From positions 24,428,393 to 24,492,392 of the forward strand of contig NC_042519.1 of the NCBI RefSeq assembly GCF_900963305.1: a stretch of 64,000 nt of DNA. The letters run 5' to 3'. Both the position numbers and the translations under genes were made by a program. The DNA comes from Echeneis naucrates (Eukaryota > Chordata > Actinopteri > Carangiformes > Echeneidae). The stretch's first letter is position 1; each line of letters opens with the position of its first letter. Below are positions 16,868 through 29,964 of the stretch, piece after piece. The notes under the pieces are model-generated. The model worked only from the letters and a program-made list of their open reading frames with translations, was not told the origin of the DNA and made no database searches.

Positions 16868-17270
16868 TACGAACCAAGCTGGGTTAGCACCGAGCTGGGT
16901 TAGCACCGAGCTGGGTTAGCACCGAGCTGTGTTAGCACCGAGCTGGGTTAGCACCGATCTGTGTTAGCATCGAGCTGGGTTAGCACCGATCTGTGTTAGC
17001 ACCGATCTGTGTTAGCACCGAGCTGGGTTAGCATCGAGCTGGGTTAGCACCGATCTGTGTTAGCACCGAGCTGTGTTAGCACCGAGCTGTGTTAGCACCG
17101 AGCTGTGTTAGCACCGAGCTGTGTTAGCACCGAGCTGGGTTAGCACCGAGCTGTGTTAGCACCGAGCTGGGTTAGCACCGAGCTGTGTTAGCACCGAGCT
17201 GGGTTAGCACCGAGCTGGGTTAGCACCGAGCTGTGTTAGCACCGAGCTGGGTTAGCACCGAGCTGGTGGG
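16868..17270. repeat. 16-bp minisatellite in the tsc1 5' UTR intron
   Basis: About 25 copies of GTTAGCACCGAGCTGG or GTTAGCACCGAGCTGT run head to tail with little divergence. A few units have ATCGAGC or CGATCTG variants. The array lies between the inferred non-coding first exon and the start-codon exon of tsc1. Confidence 0.93.
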
Positions 17271-17467
17271 ATGCTAACTATTAGCAGCAGTTTGTAATTT
17301 AAACCTCGGATGATGTCACTGTCATCAGACAGTTTGCGCAAACGCAGTGGAAGTTTAACTCACTGACTTTATCAGTTTGACCCACAATAACCCTGGATTT
17401 AATTAAAGGAATGAAGATTAATCTGTTCACCTACAGTCTGTTTATTTGTTTATCTACAGTCCACATA

Positions 17468-20400
17468 ATGTCGAGGGAACAGGTGAATATTAGTGAGCTG
17501 CTGCTCTCATTGGACAGTTCAGAACTGCAGGAGGCGGAACAAGTCAGAGCGGCCGTCAACCAGCAGCTGAGCACAGGTGAGTTCACCTGGAGGGTTAGTG
17601 TCCTGTCTCCACCTGTCAGTATGACCTGTATCTTGTCCTCTTAGACAGAGGAGGTGCTGTCCTCTCCTCTGTGGTGGAGTATTACCTGGAGTCCTCGTCC
17701 CCTCAGGCAGTCCACGTCCTGTCCTCCATCAGGGAGCCTCATCATAAGGTCAGCACCCTGTCTGTCCCTCTCTTCACTGTCCTACCGCTGATATTCCTGC
17801 TGTTGTTGTGACAAACCATTGAAATGTCTGTCAGGTTCTGTTGGAGAAGCTGAATGAGTCTCTGAACAGACCTGGAACCAGACTGGCTGGTGTCACCTTG
17901 CTGGGTCACCTGATCCGGAAACAGCCTCCATGGGTCCATCACATCAGCCGTTCGGCCCTGCTGCCGTCCCTGCTGCGCTGCCTCAAGGTAACAACGCTGA
18001 CGCTAACTGATGCTAGAATTTAGGACAGCTAACCCTGTCAGATGATAATGTTAATGCTAACTTTTAATTTTCATCACTGACGCTACTCAGCTGTTTGTTG
18101 TGTTCTTGTGTTTACTCAGACAGAGGGGAATGTAGTGGTCTTGATCACCGCAGTCCTGGTCCTTATCATTCTGTTACCCATGATCCCTCAGGCTGGGAAA
18201 CAACACATCTACGACTTCTTTGACGTGTTTGGGCGCCTTGCTTCCTGGAGTTACAGAAACCCTGGTCTCACACACACACACACAGACACACTGATTCTGA
18301 TTGGTTGACTCAATGGGCTCTCCTGATTGGTCGGTTGTCGTCCCTTTTAGGTCATGTCCCTGTGGTCCACCTGGTCCACCTTCATGCAGGTGTGTACTCT
18401 CTGTTCCACCGTCTGTACGGGATGTTTCCCTGCAACTTCATCTCCTACCTGCGACTCCACTACAGCATGAAGGAGAACCTGGATACCTTCCAGGAGGTGG
18501 TCAAGGTCAGAACAGACCTGCGCGGGCCATTATATTTCTGTTCAAGCTTTTGGTGAATAAAGGGAAAAACCTTGTGTCAGTTTCCATTAGTACCACATTG
18601 ATCCTGAATCTGTACTCTCCCTGACCCGTCTTCTGTCTTTGTTAGCCCATGTTGGAACATGTTCGGGTTCATCCGGAGCTGATCACTGGAACTCAAGACT
18701 ATGAACTGGACATGTCCAGGTCAGTAGCAGACCCAGACCCAGACTTGAACCAAAGAACATACTCGAGGTTAAAGGTCAGACCTCAGACCAGCAGTGAAGA
18801 AATCCACTGAGTTGCTGTTCTGCTGGTTTTGATCACCTGATGTTTCAGGGACAGGAAGACAGAAGCACAAAAAAGAGGTGCATTATGTTCTGATGCTGTG
18901 ACTTCCTGTCCCAGGTGGAGGTGTTATGAAGTCCATGACATCGTGATCGAGTGTTCCAGACTGTCCCTGGACCCCCTGGAGGCATCCTGTGAGGAGGACA
19001 TGTCCTCCCCCCTCAGAGACTCCCCCTCCTCCTCACCTGGACCAGCCCGACTGTCCTCCCCCCTCCCTGTACTAGACCTCACCTTTAGTCCTGTCACAGA
19101 GTCCATCAGTGGCTCAGGTCAGAGACACCACAGACCCTCACAGACCCTCACAGACCCCCAAAAACCACCACAGACTCCCACAGACCATCACAGACTCCCA
19201 CAAACCACCACAGACCACCACAGATTCCCACAGAACACCTGGTCTTTGAAGGATTTTAATGAGGTCTGGTGAGTCCCCTCACCCAGGCCCAGACCTAGAA
19301 CACACTGATATCTGGTCTGAGGTCCTCAGGATGATCAGGACAATGGATGAATGACAGTTGTAATCTGCCTGGCAGGAGGTTTGGTCTCTCCGTCACTCTC
19401 TGGGTGTCTGACTCTGCCTCAGCTGACCTTCAACACTTCCTGGACCCAGGTGTGCTTCTTCTTTATGAACTTTACTTCTTGCTTCCTTCTCACCTTGTCT
19501 TAGTTTCGTGACATCAGAGCGAGGTGAACTGTTCAGGTCTTGATCAGATGTAGATTGAGTCTGTTGTTCTTGTGTTCAGGGTGATGATGTCACATGGAGC
19601 CCCTCTTCCCAGTGTGGTATGTCCACTCCCCCATCTGAACCTGCTGCCTCCCCCTTGAGCGGGTTCCCCTCCACCTCAGGTGAGACGCTGAGTCAGGTCT
19701 TGGTTCTTTGTCATCAAAGTGAATTTGATAGCAGTTCCACTTTTTGTCCTCAGGTGTGAAATGTCCCTCACCAGCTTCCGTCAATGTGATGCCACTGACT
19801 GAAGAGAATAAATGTGGAGGTCTGACTCCTGTGAACACAAACCAGGTGAGGTTAGGGCCACAGGTACACATTCACTTCTTTCACTTTCACCAAAGGCTTT
19901 TATTGTGAAGGAGCCGCTTTCTATCTGCCAGGTGCCAATCATAGAGCTGGAGGGATCATCTTGTCAACCATTCACAGAGGGGGAGAAGAGAGGCCACAGA
20001 GATGACATCAAATATAAGTGTGAAGGTGAGCCCAAGTGTGTGTCCAGATGTGTGTGTGGGTGTGTGTGTCCACCTCTGATGTTGTTCCTCTCTCTCTCCA
20101 GAGGGCAGATCAGTGGAGGCTCACCTTCCTCCTACCTCTTCCTCCTCTAAGCCCCTCTCCCATCCAATATCCACCCCAACCCACAGACCAGAGGTAGGAG
20201 GGTCCTGTCTGTTAAATCCCACTCACTGTGACCAGAGTCCTGGCCCCCACTATGAATGCCTGTTTGATCTGGCTTTACCTCGGGCCACCGCACTCTTCAT
20301 AAGGAGGAAGACTCAGGTATCTGTTTATTCATCAAACAAATTAGAGATTTATTGGCTGATATTTTTGGTTGTTATTGATCAGTCTTATCTTTGTCTTGTG

Positions 20401-22949
20401 TGTGTTATTGTGTTGTGAAGGACGTGCTGGATGAAGCAGGATGGCAGGGGGAGAGAGGACGAATGGAGGGGAAGGACAAGGGGGACGACCAGACCTCCGT
20501 GTCTCCTCTGGAGGTTTTGGACCAGCTGATTGTCCATGGACAGAGTGCCCATGAAGGCCTCAGCAGAAAGTGAGAGCAGAGGACACAGACACCTGAGTTA
20601 CTATGGAGACCACCCACCTTACATCTGTGTGTGTGTTGCAGGTTGTCAGGAGTGAGTAAGTCAGTGGACCGGACTCATGTTGGAGATAAACAGCAGAGCA
20701 TGAAAAGCAGCAAAGGTACCTGAATGTAACACACAGACTCACCTTATTAATGAACTAACCCTGATTCACCTGAGAGGCCTGGTCCTTCTCCGTCCTGGTC
20801 CTGGAGCTGATTTGTAGAACGGCATTGTTTCCATAATCTGTTCATGATGAATGGAAGTAAAATGAAGACACTAACTGGTTTAATCAGTCTGACCTGATCC
20901 TACTCCATCAGGATGTTTCTTGTTTTCTGAATCTCTGACTTTGACTGTAGTCCAAATTCTGGACTCTTAACAGTCCAAGTGACGAGAGGAACAGGTCAAT
21001 ACAGACACAACACAATAAGGACTAAGTGAACACACAACAACACAAAGTGTATTGTGTCCTTGTTTTGATGTCAGGCCCTGCCTTTGGGGAGGAGCTTCAG
21101 TCTCTGAGGAGTCAGCTGTTGCTGCTCCACAGTCAGCTTCAGTATGAACGTTTTAAACGCCAGCAGCATGCGATCAGAAACCGTCGTCTGCTGCGAAGAG
21201 TCATCAACACCACTGCGCTGGAGGAGCACGTTGTCGCCATGGTAACGCATCCTCCACTAAACATAAGGGGTTGAATTTTTTCACTTCCTCTTTGAAGGAC
21301 ACTGTCCTCACCAATCCAATGACTCTGGTGCTTGTCTATGTGTTGCAGAGGGCCCAACTGGGGGTGCAGGAAGAGGAGATCCGGTGTCTGAAGTTGAGTC
21401 TGGAAGAAGAACAAAGACAATTCACACAACTGCAGCAGGACACGCAAACACACACCAGCCAGCTGCACACGCACATCCAACAACTGCTGCTACAACAACA
21501 GGACGACCAGAGAGACAACCAGAGACTGCAGGTCAGACACACACAGTGGGATTGGCTGATTTAAACCTTCCTGTGTTGTGTTGGCTGATTTAAACCCTCC
21601 TGTGTTGTGACTGGCTGCTTCAGAGTGAGCTTCAGGAGTGTCAGGGCAGGCTCAGCGATTTGGAGGCGGAGCTTCAGAAAGCCAATAACAAGGCTTACAA
21701 TGCTGAACATCAGCTGACCCAGCTGTCACTGAAGGTGAGGAGGCCCTCATTGGTTTCTTTATCCCCTCTGCTGATAGGTGTGTTTGTCATTGTGACCTTT
21801 GACCTTTTATAAAATGGTGTGGAGACAATTATCTGGACCTTAATGTGGCAAAAACAAAAGAAATGATAGTTGACTTCAGAAAAAATAAGTCTAACTGAGA
21901 TGTCAGTATTATCAACAGAGAAAAGGTTGAAATTGTGGACAACTATAAATACTCGGGCACCATATTTGACTCAAGCCTCAAATTTGACAAAAATACCAAG
22001 GCCATTGCCAAAAAAGGTCAACAACGGATCTATCTGATGCGGACATTGAACTCTTTTAAGGTCTCCAAATCCATTTTATCTGTCTTTTACCATTCCTCTA
22101 TTGAGTCTTTTTACCTTTTCTTTTATATCTTGATCTCATGGGTTGTCAGTGAAAGACAAAAACAGCTTGTCCAGTGCAGTTAAAACTTGTTCTAGGATCA
22201 TTGGTGTGCAGATCTTAGATCTACACTCGCTGTGGAGCAGGCAGGTGCTCCAGAAAGCTACAAACATTATTGCTCATTCAGATCGTGTTCTGAAAGAGAG
22301 GTTTTCCTCAGTGCCCTCTGGGAGGCGCTATCTTGCTCCTTGGAGGAAAACAAACAGATATAGCAATTCTTATTCCTTCAGCCATTAGGCTTTAAATGCC
22401 ACACGGTCGTTATAATTTTTTTTTGGTTTTTAATCCATTTATTTATTTTATTTATCTTTATTTTACTTATTTATTGCCACTACTGCACTTTATGGCTGGA
22501 CCCATCAGCTGTCCTGCACTTTGACAGATGTGTGTATTGTTGAATGAATGTGTCAAATGTCCTGTCCTTGCTGTGACCCATGTACTAAAAACTGAATTGC
22601 CCCTTGTGGATAAATAAAAGTGATCTGAATCTGACTCCACCCCAAGGTGTGCAGCAGTGAGCAGCTGCAGCAGCAGATCTTCCTGCTGGACCAGCAGATC
22701 GTCCTCCTGAGAGACACCAACAGAGTCCTGGTTGGACAGCTGGACGGAGGGGACACCTCCCACTGCACTGTGAGCACACACACAGACACACGCACAGACA
22801 GACAAGGAAGAGGTTCAGTTCGGTTCAGGTCTGATCTGGTCCTTATCCGATCTGTGGTTCAGGATCTGGAGACCTGCTCTCAGGATCAGAGTCCTGTACC
22901 ACATGGAACCATTCCAGGTTCAGATCTTTGGAACCTGTGTGTGTTAGTG

Positions 22950-22988
<39 letters not shown>

Positions 22989-24355
22989 CAGGAGGCATCC
23001 ATGCTGCAGTGTAGTGTGGGTAAGGAGTACCAGCGTCTGAAGGACAGTGAGGTCCAGCTGAGGCAGAAACTGGAGGCAGCGAATCACAGGATTGCAGAGC
23101 TGGAGACACAGCTGGCCAAGAGAGACCAGCTGGCCCTGGATCAGAAGAAACTCCTGGAGGACAACAAGGCCCAGAGCAGGTCAGGATCCTGGCCCAGTCC
23201 TCATCTCAGAGTCTGGGTCTGTGATGGTTGAAGAAACAGGGATGTCTCAGCCCTGAGTTCATTCTGTCAGGGTGATCTGACACCTGCAGACAAAACTCAG
23301 GCCTGGAAACATCCTGAACTTCAGTGAAGGTCACTGTTGATTTAATTAAGTGTGTGTGTGTCTTTGTGTGTCAGGGCGGAGTTGTCAGCCTGTGAGAGTT
23401 GTTGCGTCACTCTGAGGAGACTCACTCAGACTCTGCAGACAGAGATGCTTCACCTGTACAGTCAGATTCACCTGGATGCCTGCAGCAGGTACAGCAGCAC
23501 TGTGATGTCACCACAGGTGACCACATCAGCAGTTTATTTATTTACATAGAGCTAAAAAATGAGACAGAGACAGACAGGAAATTATGTCATTTCCCAGACA
23601 GGAAGTGAGGTGGTTTCTCATTCACCTCTGACAAACAGGGCAAATAAAAAAATCATAATGCTCAGGTGTTGCTCAGGTCGCGTACCTGGCTCCACCCCCT
23701 GTGGCTGCCAGCGGAAGTGCTTCATACATCATATGATGGAAACAGCAGTGAAAGAGCCATGATGTCGTCAAACAGACTGTCTGTGTAACATTAGCTGCAC
23801 CTGGACACGCCTCTATGTGGGTGTGGCCTACAGTAACCAACCGGGAAACAGCTGAGGATGTTGTGTGATGTCATCTTTGTCTCCCTCAGGCCAAACAGTG
23901 GCAGTGTCGCCTTACCTTTTGCTCAAGACAGCGTTACGGGCCGCCCTCCCTCTTCTTCTGTTGGTATAATTAATGGCGCCATGGGGGCTCTCTCCACCTC
24001 CCCCCTGCACCTCCCCTCCTGCTCCTCCTCCCCCCTCTCCCTGTCCCCTATTGACTCCCCCCTGACCGTCGGCTCCTTCCTGGAGCAGAGAGCAAGGCAG
24101 CTCTTTAAACCGAGCGACCATGGCCAGGAAGAGGAGGAGCCGCAGGAGGAGGAGGATGCCCAGCTAGAGAGCCCCCTACTGGGTCAAGAGGCGGAGGAGG
24201 CCGCCATCCTGTCAGGTAGTCCCGAGACCGAGTCACAGAGACAGGCTGCAGCTCCAGGTCTGGCCTCCCCTCCCCCAGACCTGACCCTCGCCGTTCAACA
24301 GAGGAGACGTGAGCTGAGCATCATGGACTACAACGAGACGCTGCCAGAGTACTGA
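17468..24355 (+). CDS. tsc1: hamartin (tuberous sclerosis 1)
   Basis: Hamartin is the scaffold of the TSC1-TSC2-TBC1D7 complex, the GAP that switches off Rheb and so mTORC1 at lysosomes. Twenty-one exons join to 3129 nt, 1042 aa: 17468-17576, 17645-17748, 17835-17987, 18120-18264, 18351-18505, 18646-18719, 18915-19117, 19376-19449, 19580-19679, 19754-19845, 19896-20025, 20102-20316, 20421-20569, 20642-20715, 21075-21241, 21349-21531, 21624-21734, 22647-22769, 22992-23179, 23375-23488, 23890-24355. The N-terminal helical core shows [18 protein letters not shown] and [16 protein letters not shown]. Next comes a Ser/Pro-rich middle, then a coiled coil from about residue 640 ([19 protein letters not shown]), and the conserved end [13 protein letters not shown]. 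The ATG is chosen because the acceptor TCTACAG lies 8 bases upstream. Human TSC1 is 1164 aa; the middle is shorter here. Teleosts can keep two copies, and I cannot say which this is. Confidence 0.95.
19123..19235. repeat. 10-bp repeat in tsc1 intron 7
   Basis: CACAGACCCT, CACAGACTCC and CACAGACCAC units start about 6 bases after the exon 7 donor and run for about 110 bp. Confidence 0.8.
21810..22637 (+). mobile_element. LINE 3' fragment, L2/CR1-like (reverse transcriptase C-terminus + tail)
   Basis: The fragment begins with a piece resembling [19 protein letters not shown], then [17 protein letters not shown], and further on [15 protein letters not shown] and [19 protein letters not shown]. 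These are the end of the reverse transcriptase and the C-terminal region of L2/CR1-type LINEs. The frame is broken at several points. The 3' tail GGATAAATAAAAGTGATCTG with short TCTGAA repeats fits the family. It is 5'-truncated and lies in tsc1 intron 17 in the sense direction, ending about 10 bases before the exon 18 acceptor. Confidence 0.85.
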
Positions 24356-25117
24356 GGGACAACCAGACACCAGTCCACGATCTGGGTCCATTTAATTCGC
24401 CAGCTTTTATTCCCACTCTGTCTGTTCATTGAGCACACCACAAACAAACAGTGTGTCAGCCAAAGTGAAACAGACAAAATACAATGGATGGATAAAATTT
24501 AAGGACATCAGCTGTGTGTTAAAATCCAACAGAACTTGAACACAACACGTCACTGCTAGCTGTAAACAAGTCAAGCCTGCTAGCTCATCAGCTAAACAGC
24601 CAATAAGCTGCAAATGAATTAATCAGATTGTGTCACAGTTCATGTTAATGAGCTCCACTGAACCCACCGATTGTTTTAGTTTATTTGATAAAACGTAAAT
24701 TATGTTCTGGGCTAAATATTTATCATTATTTGATTTGGTGTGATCTGAGGATTCATCTAGAAAACTCACTTTAGAGCCAAATTTAAAACAATACAAAGAA
24801 AATGTCCCAAAGTTAATTCATCGCATTAAAACAGATCTCCAGATTGACCTTTAACCTGGAGATAAACTATCAATAACGAGCCACAATTATCAGCTGCTAA
24901 AGAAACAGTTTACATCTAGCATTTATATGCTAAGATTAGCCCTCAGGGACTTTGTGATGACATCATAACAATTGTAAGAAATAACATTTAAGTTTTTTCT
25001 CTGAGGTTTTTGTAGAGAATCTTTGCGTCGTGGCAAAGCTAATATTAGCTTGAATTACCAATTAAAGTATATTTCTTATGAGTGAATAAACATTCATCAT
25101 TAAAGTTGTACTAAAGT

Positions 25118-25300
25118 CAGCACAGTGGCGTTTTGGTTAGCGTTGTTTCCCCAGTGGTTCGGTTCCCGGCCATGTTTCCTCCGGGTCCGGTTGTTGATCT
25201 CTGTCTCTGTGTGTTGGCTCTGTGATGGACTGGAGACATGTCCAGGGTGATGCTGCTGTGACCCAAAACAGATCAGAGGTAGAAGATGAATGAATACTCT
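25118..25300 (+). mobile_element. degraded tRNA-derived SINE
   Basis: AGCACAGTGGCG...TTGGTTAGCGTTGT resembles the tRNA A box region and GGTTCGGTTCCCGG the B box. The body has CTCCGGGTCCGG and the widespread fish SINE motif GTGATGGACTGGAGACATGT then CCAGGGTG, and it ends in GATGAATGAATA. Many substitutions show an old copy. Confidence 0.8.
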
Positions 25301-26324
25301 TAAGAATTAAATGCGAATGAATTATTAGCTAAAGGCCCTAATTTTACACAATGATTGTGACACAGATTGCTGTTGCTGTAGGAAACTACTTATTTAACCA
25401 AAAATAAAGGAAAAAGAACGGAGGGAAATACTTTTTTGTGAGTTAATGAGTCTACATCGAAGCTAACAGCAGCTTCATCAGCTGGTCCTGCATTAGCTTG
25501 AAGATGCCTCGGTCAACACTTGCTATGACAACATCACAACACTAAGTGAAATCAGACATCACCCTGACCTATGTGAAGTTTGATACTGTGACAACCTTAA
25601 AGCTGCCGACACATTGAAACATTAGGGATTATTGATTATGGACTCAGTTAAGTGTGAGTCCTCAGCTGGTTCAGGGGTTCCTCCGGGTTCTGCATTTGCA
25701 TCTATGATGAAAACAGCAGCCTCAGTATCCTTTAGATTTCTGTCAGAAGAACAGACTGAATCAGACTGAGGGGGAGGATGAACTGACCTGGAAAGAAAAT
25801 GGCCAACAATTTTTGTGTGTTTTTGCTGCAACAGATACAGTGTGTTTAGATTAGCGTGTTGTACTTTTTTGAACTGCTGCTTTCAGATTAGATGCAAATG
25901 TGGACTAACTGGACTACGATGTGTTCAGGCTACTGTAATTCAGAGCTTCAAGAATGGAATTTCTTCTCTGTCTGTTTCCAAATCAAAGTTGCAACTAGGC
26001 CTGAGAAGAGGTTGGGACAATATGTGCTGACAAACCAAAGACTGACTCCAGACGATGAATGTTGTGATTTCTATCTGCCGTGTTTGCCTCAGACATGGCC
26101 CAGATCAGATTGAACACTAAAAATAAAGACTAAAGAAATCTGAGCATCTTCCTCTGATTGAAACACACAGTTGAATAAATTCATTCTCCAATACAAATAA
26201 AAATACTGCAGATCATAAGGTAGAGTTGACCCTCAGTGACATCATCAGCATGAACCGCAGTTTGAAACCTCCAATCTATTACTTCCCTGTTGGCCATCTT
26301 GTTTTTAGAAACTGGTAGAGCCCA

Positions 26325-26560
26325 TATTTGGAGAAGAAGGTGGAACTGACTCTGGACTCTTTCCTGATTGGGTGGTCTAGTCCGTCAGTCACACAGTAGC
26401 CCCCAGTAACCCCTCCCCTCTCTCTAAATGGAGCTTCATTTTAAAAAAATGAGCATCATGTTGTATTTCAGACCATAAACTCATCAGGAAAACATTCACT
26501 GAGGAGGAGGGACATCTTCCCATAGACTTCAGTACAGTCAGACTTCATATAACCCTGATA
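26325..26560 (+). repeat. dispersed repeat family A, copy 2
   Basis: It aligns with 10430-10640 over about 200 bp: GGAGAAGAAGGTGGA, GATTGGGTGG, CAGTCACACAGTAGCC, AAATGGAGCTTCATT and CATCATGTTGTATTTCAG. It extends further right with AACATTCACTGAGGAGGAGG and CCCATAGACTTCAG, the part found inverted in a cel intron. Confidence 0.65.
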
Positions 26561-26689
26561 ACCCAGGGGTGCCCAGCACTGGTCTTCTAATGAGGCTCCT
26601 CATCAGACCGCAATAGAGCTTCATGACCAGCTCATCATCTAAAACATGCAGAGCTGAAGCTCTCCAAGACCGGAGCTGGACCACCTCAG

Positions 26690-27325
26690 CATGATGATGA
26701 AGATGGTGATGATGATGGTGATGAAGGTGATGATGGTGATGATGATGATGATGTTGATGGTGATGATGATGATGATGATGGTGATGATGAAGATGGTGAT
26801 GAAGGTGATGATGATGATGATGAAGATGGTGATGAAGATGATGATGATGATGATGAAGATGATGTTGATGGTGATGATGATGATGATGATGGTGATGATG
26901 AAGATGGTGATGAAGGTGATGATGATGATGATGAAGATGGTGATGAAGATGATGATGATGATGATGATGATGATGAAGATGATGATGAAGGATGATGATG
27001 ATGATGGTGATGATGATGAGATGGTGATGATGATGATGATGATGATGATGGTGATGATGAAGATGGTGATGAAGGTGATGATGATGATGATGAAGATGAT
27101 GAATGGTGATGATGATGATGATGAAGATGATAATGGTGATGATGATGATGATGATGTTGATGGTGATGATGATGATGATGATGTTGATGATGATGATGGT
27201 GATGATGAAGATGGTGATGAAGGTGATGATGATGATGATGAAGATGGTGATGAAGATGATGATGATGATGATGAAGATGATGATGATGATGAAGATGATG
27301 ATGATGATGAAGATGGTGATGAAGG

Positions 27326-27359
<34 letters not shown>

Positions 27360-27660
27360 GATGATGATGATGGTGATGATGAAGATGGTGATGAAGGTGA
27401 TGATGAAGATGATAATGGTGATGATGAAGATGGTGATGAAGGTGATGATGATGATGATGATGATGGTGATGAAGGTGATGATGATGATGATGAAGATGGT
27501 GATGAAGATGATGATGATGATGAAGATGATAATGGTGATGATGAAGATGGTGATGAAGGTGATGATGATGATGATGATGTTGATGGTGATGATGATGATG
27601 ATGATGAAGATGATGATGATGATGATGAAGATGGTGATGAAGGTGATGATGATGATGATT
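26690..27660. repeat. long (GAT)n trinucleotide array with GAA and GGT variants
   Basis: About 970 bp of GATGATGAT is interrupted by GATGAAGATGGTGATGAAGG modules, which give higher-order repetition. Both strands are open over more than 300 codons in several frames (His, Asp, Met or Ser runs), an effect of the trinucleotide period and not a gene. Confidence 0.97.
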
Positions 27661-27879
27661 ATTTACGTTCAACAATGTACAACACCGAGAACAACGAACA
27701 TTCAGACATTTCGAATTCTCAGGTGAACTACAAAAAAGTACAAGCTAAATGGGGTACAAGTGACTGGCAATATTAATGTAAATGTTCTGAATAAATTAAA
27801 TAGTTCATAAACTTTAATTATTCACATTTTTAATGTCTCAATGTAAAAAAATTAACTAAACACGTTTATAAAAGAGGTT

Positions 27880-28063
27880 TTATAAAGAAAACGTCATCGC
27901 GGCGTCCCTCCTCTGACGCGCTCTGATGACGCAACTGACAAGCAGACGCGTCTTAGCAACGACCTAAAGTTAGTGGAGACCAGGACCAGGATTCAGGTCT
28001 ACAGCAGATCCTGCTCAAACTGAAACAAGGCTCCAGGAACAGTAACTCTTCATCATCATCACG
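27880..28063 (+). promoter_or_regulatory. ak8 promoter region
   Basis: This CpG-containing stretch directly precedes the ak8 ATG. It has CRE/ATF-like ATGACGCAAC and AACGTCATCG, and TTAGCAAC at about 27952-27959, which matches the 3' half of an RFX X-box. The 5' half of the X-box is poor. An RFX site would suit a ciliary adenylate kinase. Confidence 0.4.
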
Positions 28064-29928
28064 ATGGATGAGACCGTGCGACCCCTGAGGATCCCGCCGC
28101 AGATGACGGCGTACGCTGACAAACACGTCATCATCCACCTGGTGCAGGTGAGACAGAGAGATCAATGTTTGTTACATTGGTGATGGTGATGGTGATGACA
28201 AACAGTTTGTCTCTGTCTGTCTCTCTGTTCAGGACATGATGTCCAGTCTTTTCATTGACCAACCTGATGATCCTGTCTCCTACCTTATTCGCCTGCTGCA
28301 GAGGAGCAGAGCGGACGGTATGTTAACACACCTGATCCTGGACAGGGTCCGTGATGAACGCCGTTTATTGGTGTTCAACCGATCTGCTTCAGCTGTTTGA
28401 CTCCTGCCTGTCTGTCTGTCTGCCCCCCCAGTTCCCAGGATCATGGTCCTTGGTCCTCCGGCTGTTGGGAAACACACTGTGGTGAGTTCAGTGTCCTGGA
28501 GAACAAACATGTAGACAAGTGGACGGTCATCTCTTCTTGTCATCTCCAGGCCCAGAAGCTGAGTGCTGAGCTGAGAGCTGTCCATGTGACCATGGACACT
28601 TTACTGCTGGACCAATCAGAACTCAGCAATGAGACTCATCGGAACACACGCTCACAACAGGTACACACAGACACACACACACACAGAAACGCACACTGTG
28701 TTTGCATCATGTGACCTGTGGTTGTGTTTTCAGGAGCTTCCTGTTGAGCTGCTGATCGAACGGATTCAACAGAGACTGAAAAAAAGCGACTGTTTCAACA
28801 GGGTGAGTGCATCTTCATCGTGAGCTTCATTAGCTGCATCAATATGGCTGAGCCAGGGAAAGATATGACAGCGTAGACAGTGTGTTTGTTATTTTACAGA
28901 CAATGTCAGAAAATTTTGTAGTGTTAAAGAACAACAGATTTGCTGCTGACAGCTGAAGGAAACGGTGAAGGAAAACTGAAGGAAACACTGAAGGAAACAG
29001 TGAAGGAAACGGTGAAGGAAAACTGAAGGAAACAGTGAAGGAAATGGTGAAGGAAAACTGAAGGAAACAGTGAAGGAAACAGTGAAGGAAAATTGAAGGA
29101 CACTGTGAAGGAAACAGTGAAGGAAACAGTGAAGGAAACGGTGAAGGAAACAGTGAAGGAAACAATGAAGGAAAACTGAAGGAAACACTGAAGGAAACAG
29201 TGAAGGAAACGGTGAAGGAAAACTGAAGGACACTGTGAAGGAAACAGTGAAGGAAACAGTGAAGGAAACAGTGAAGGAAACGGTGAAGGAAAACTGAAGG
29301 ACACTGTGAAGGAAACAGTGAAGGAAAATTGAAGGAAACAGTGAAGGAAACAGTGAAGGAAACAGTGAAGGAAACAGTGAAGGAAACAGTGAAAGAAACG
29401 GTGAAGGAAACAGTGAAGGAAACAGTGAAGGACACTGTGAAGGAAACAGTGAAGGAAAATTGAAGGAAACAGTGAAGGAAACAGTGAAGGAAACAGTGAA
29501 GGACACTGTGAAGGAACAGTGAAGGAAACAGTGAAGGACACTGTGAAGGAAACAGTGAAGGAAACAGTGAAGGAAACAGTGAAGGAAACAGTGAAGGAAA
29601 CGGTGAAGGAAACACTGACGCCCCCCCATCACAGATGAGAATAATTAGTTCTGCTCTCTGCTGTCTCGTACTACGATTCCCAGCAGGCCGAGCAGCTGGT
29701 CAGACGGGTCAGTCACATCAGGCCGGTCTGTAGCCGCTCCAGTAGCATCACATACTGTTTCCTGTCTGCATTGATCACAACAACAATACAAAGTGAGCCT
29801 CACAACTGCAATGATATATGTGAGCTGACAGGCTGGCTGGTGGTCTGGGGTTCTGTAGGGGGGACTCATGGATCTGGTCCGGTCCTGGTCCTGGTGTGGT
29901 TTGCAGGTCCTTCTAATAGACATGAGGA

Positions 29929-29964
<36 letters not shown>

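Larger units (their letters stand above)
24356..28063. other. tsc1-ak8 intergenic region
   Basis: The left part is probably tsc1 3' UTR. Beyond it I see a SINE, a dispersed repeat copy and a long GAT repeat, listed separately. In human, SPACA9 lies between TSC1 and AK8. I looked for its exons on both strands and recognised none. The frames near 25815-26113 show no known domain. Confidence 0.5.

Noticed and set aside
25815-26113. Two overlapping plus frames in the tsc1-ak8 gap, considered as spaca9
   Set aside because: Residues do not resemble SPACA9 and there is no exon chain.
26686-27776. Frames of over 300 codons rich in His/Ser or Met/Asp
   Set aside because: They come from the GAT trinucleotide array; both strands and several frames are open for the same reason.
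28839-29632. Three overlapping minus frames of 205-258 codons (FPSLFPS-like)
   Set aside because: They come from the 12-bp intronic minisatellite; open in all three phases.
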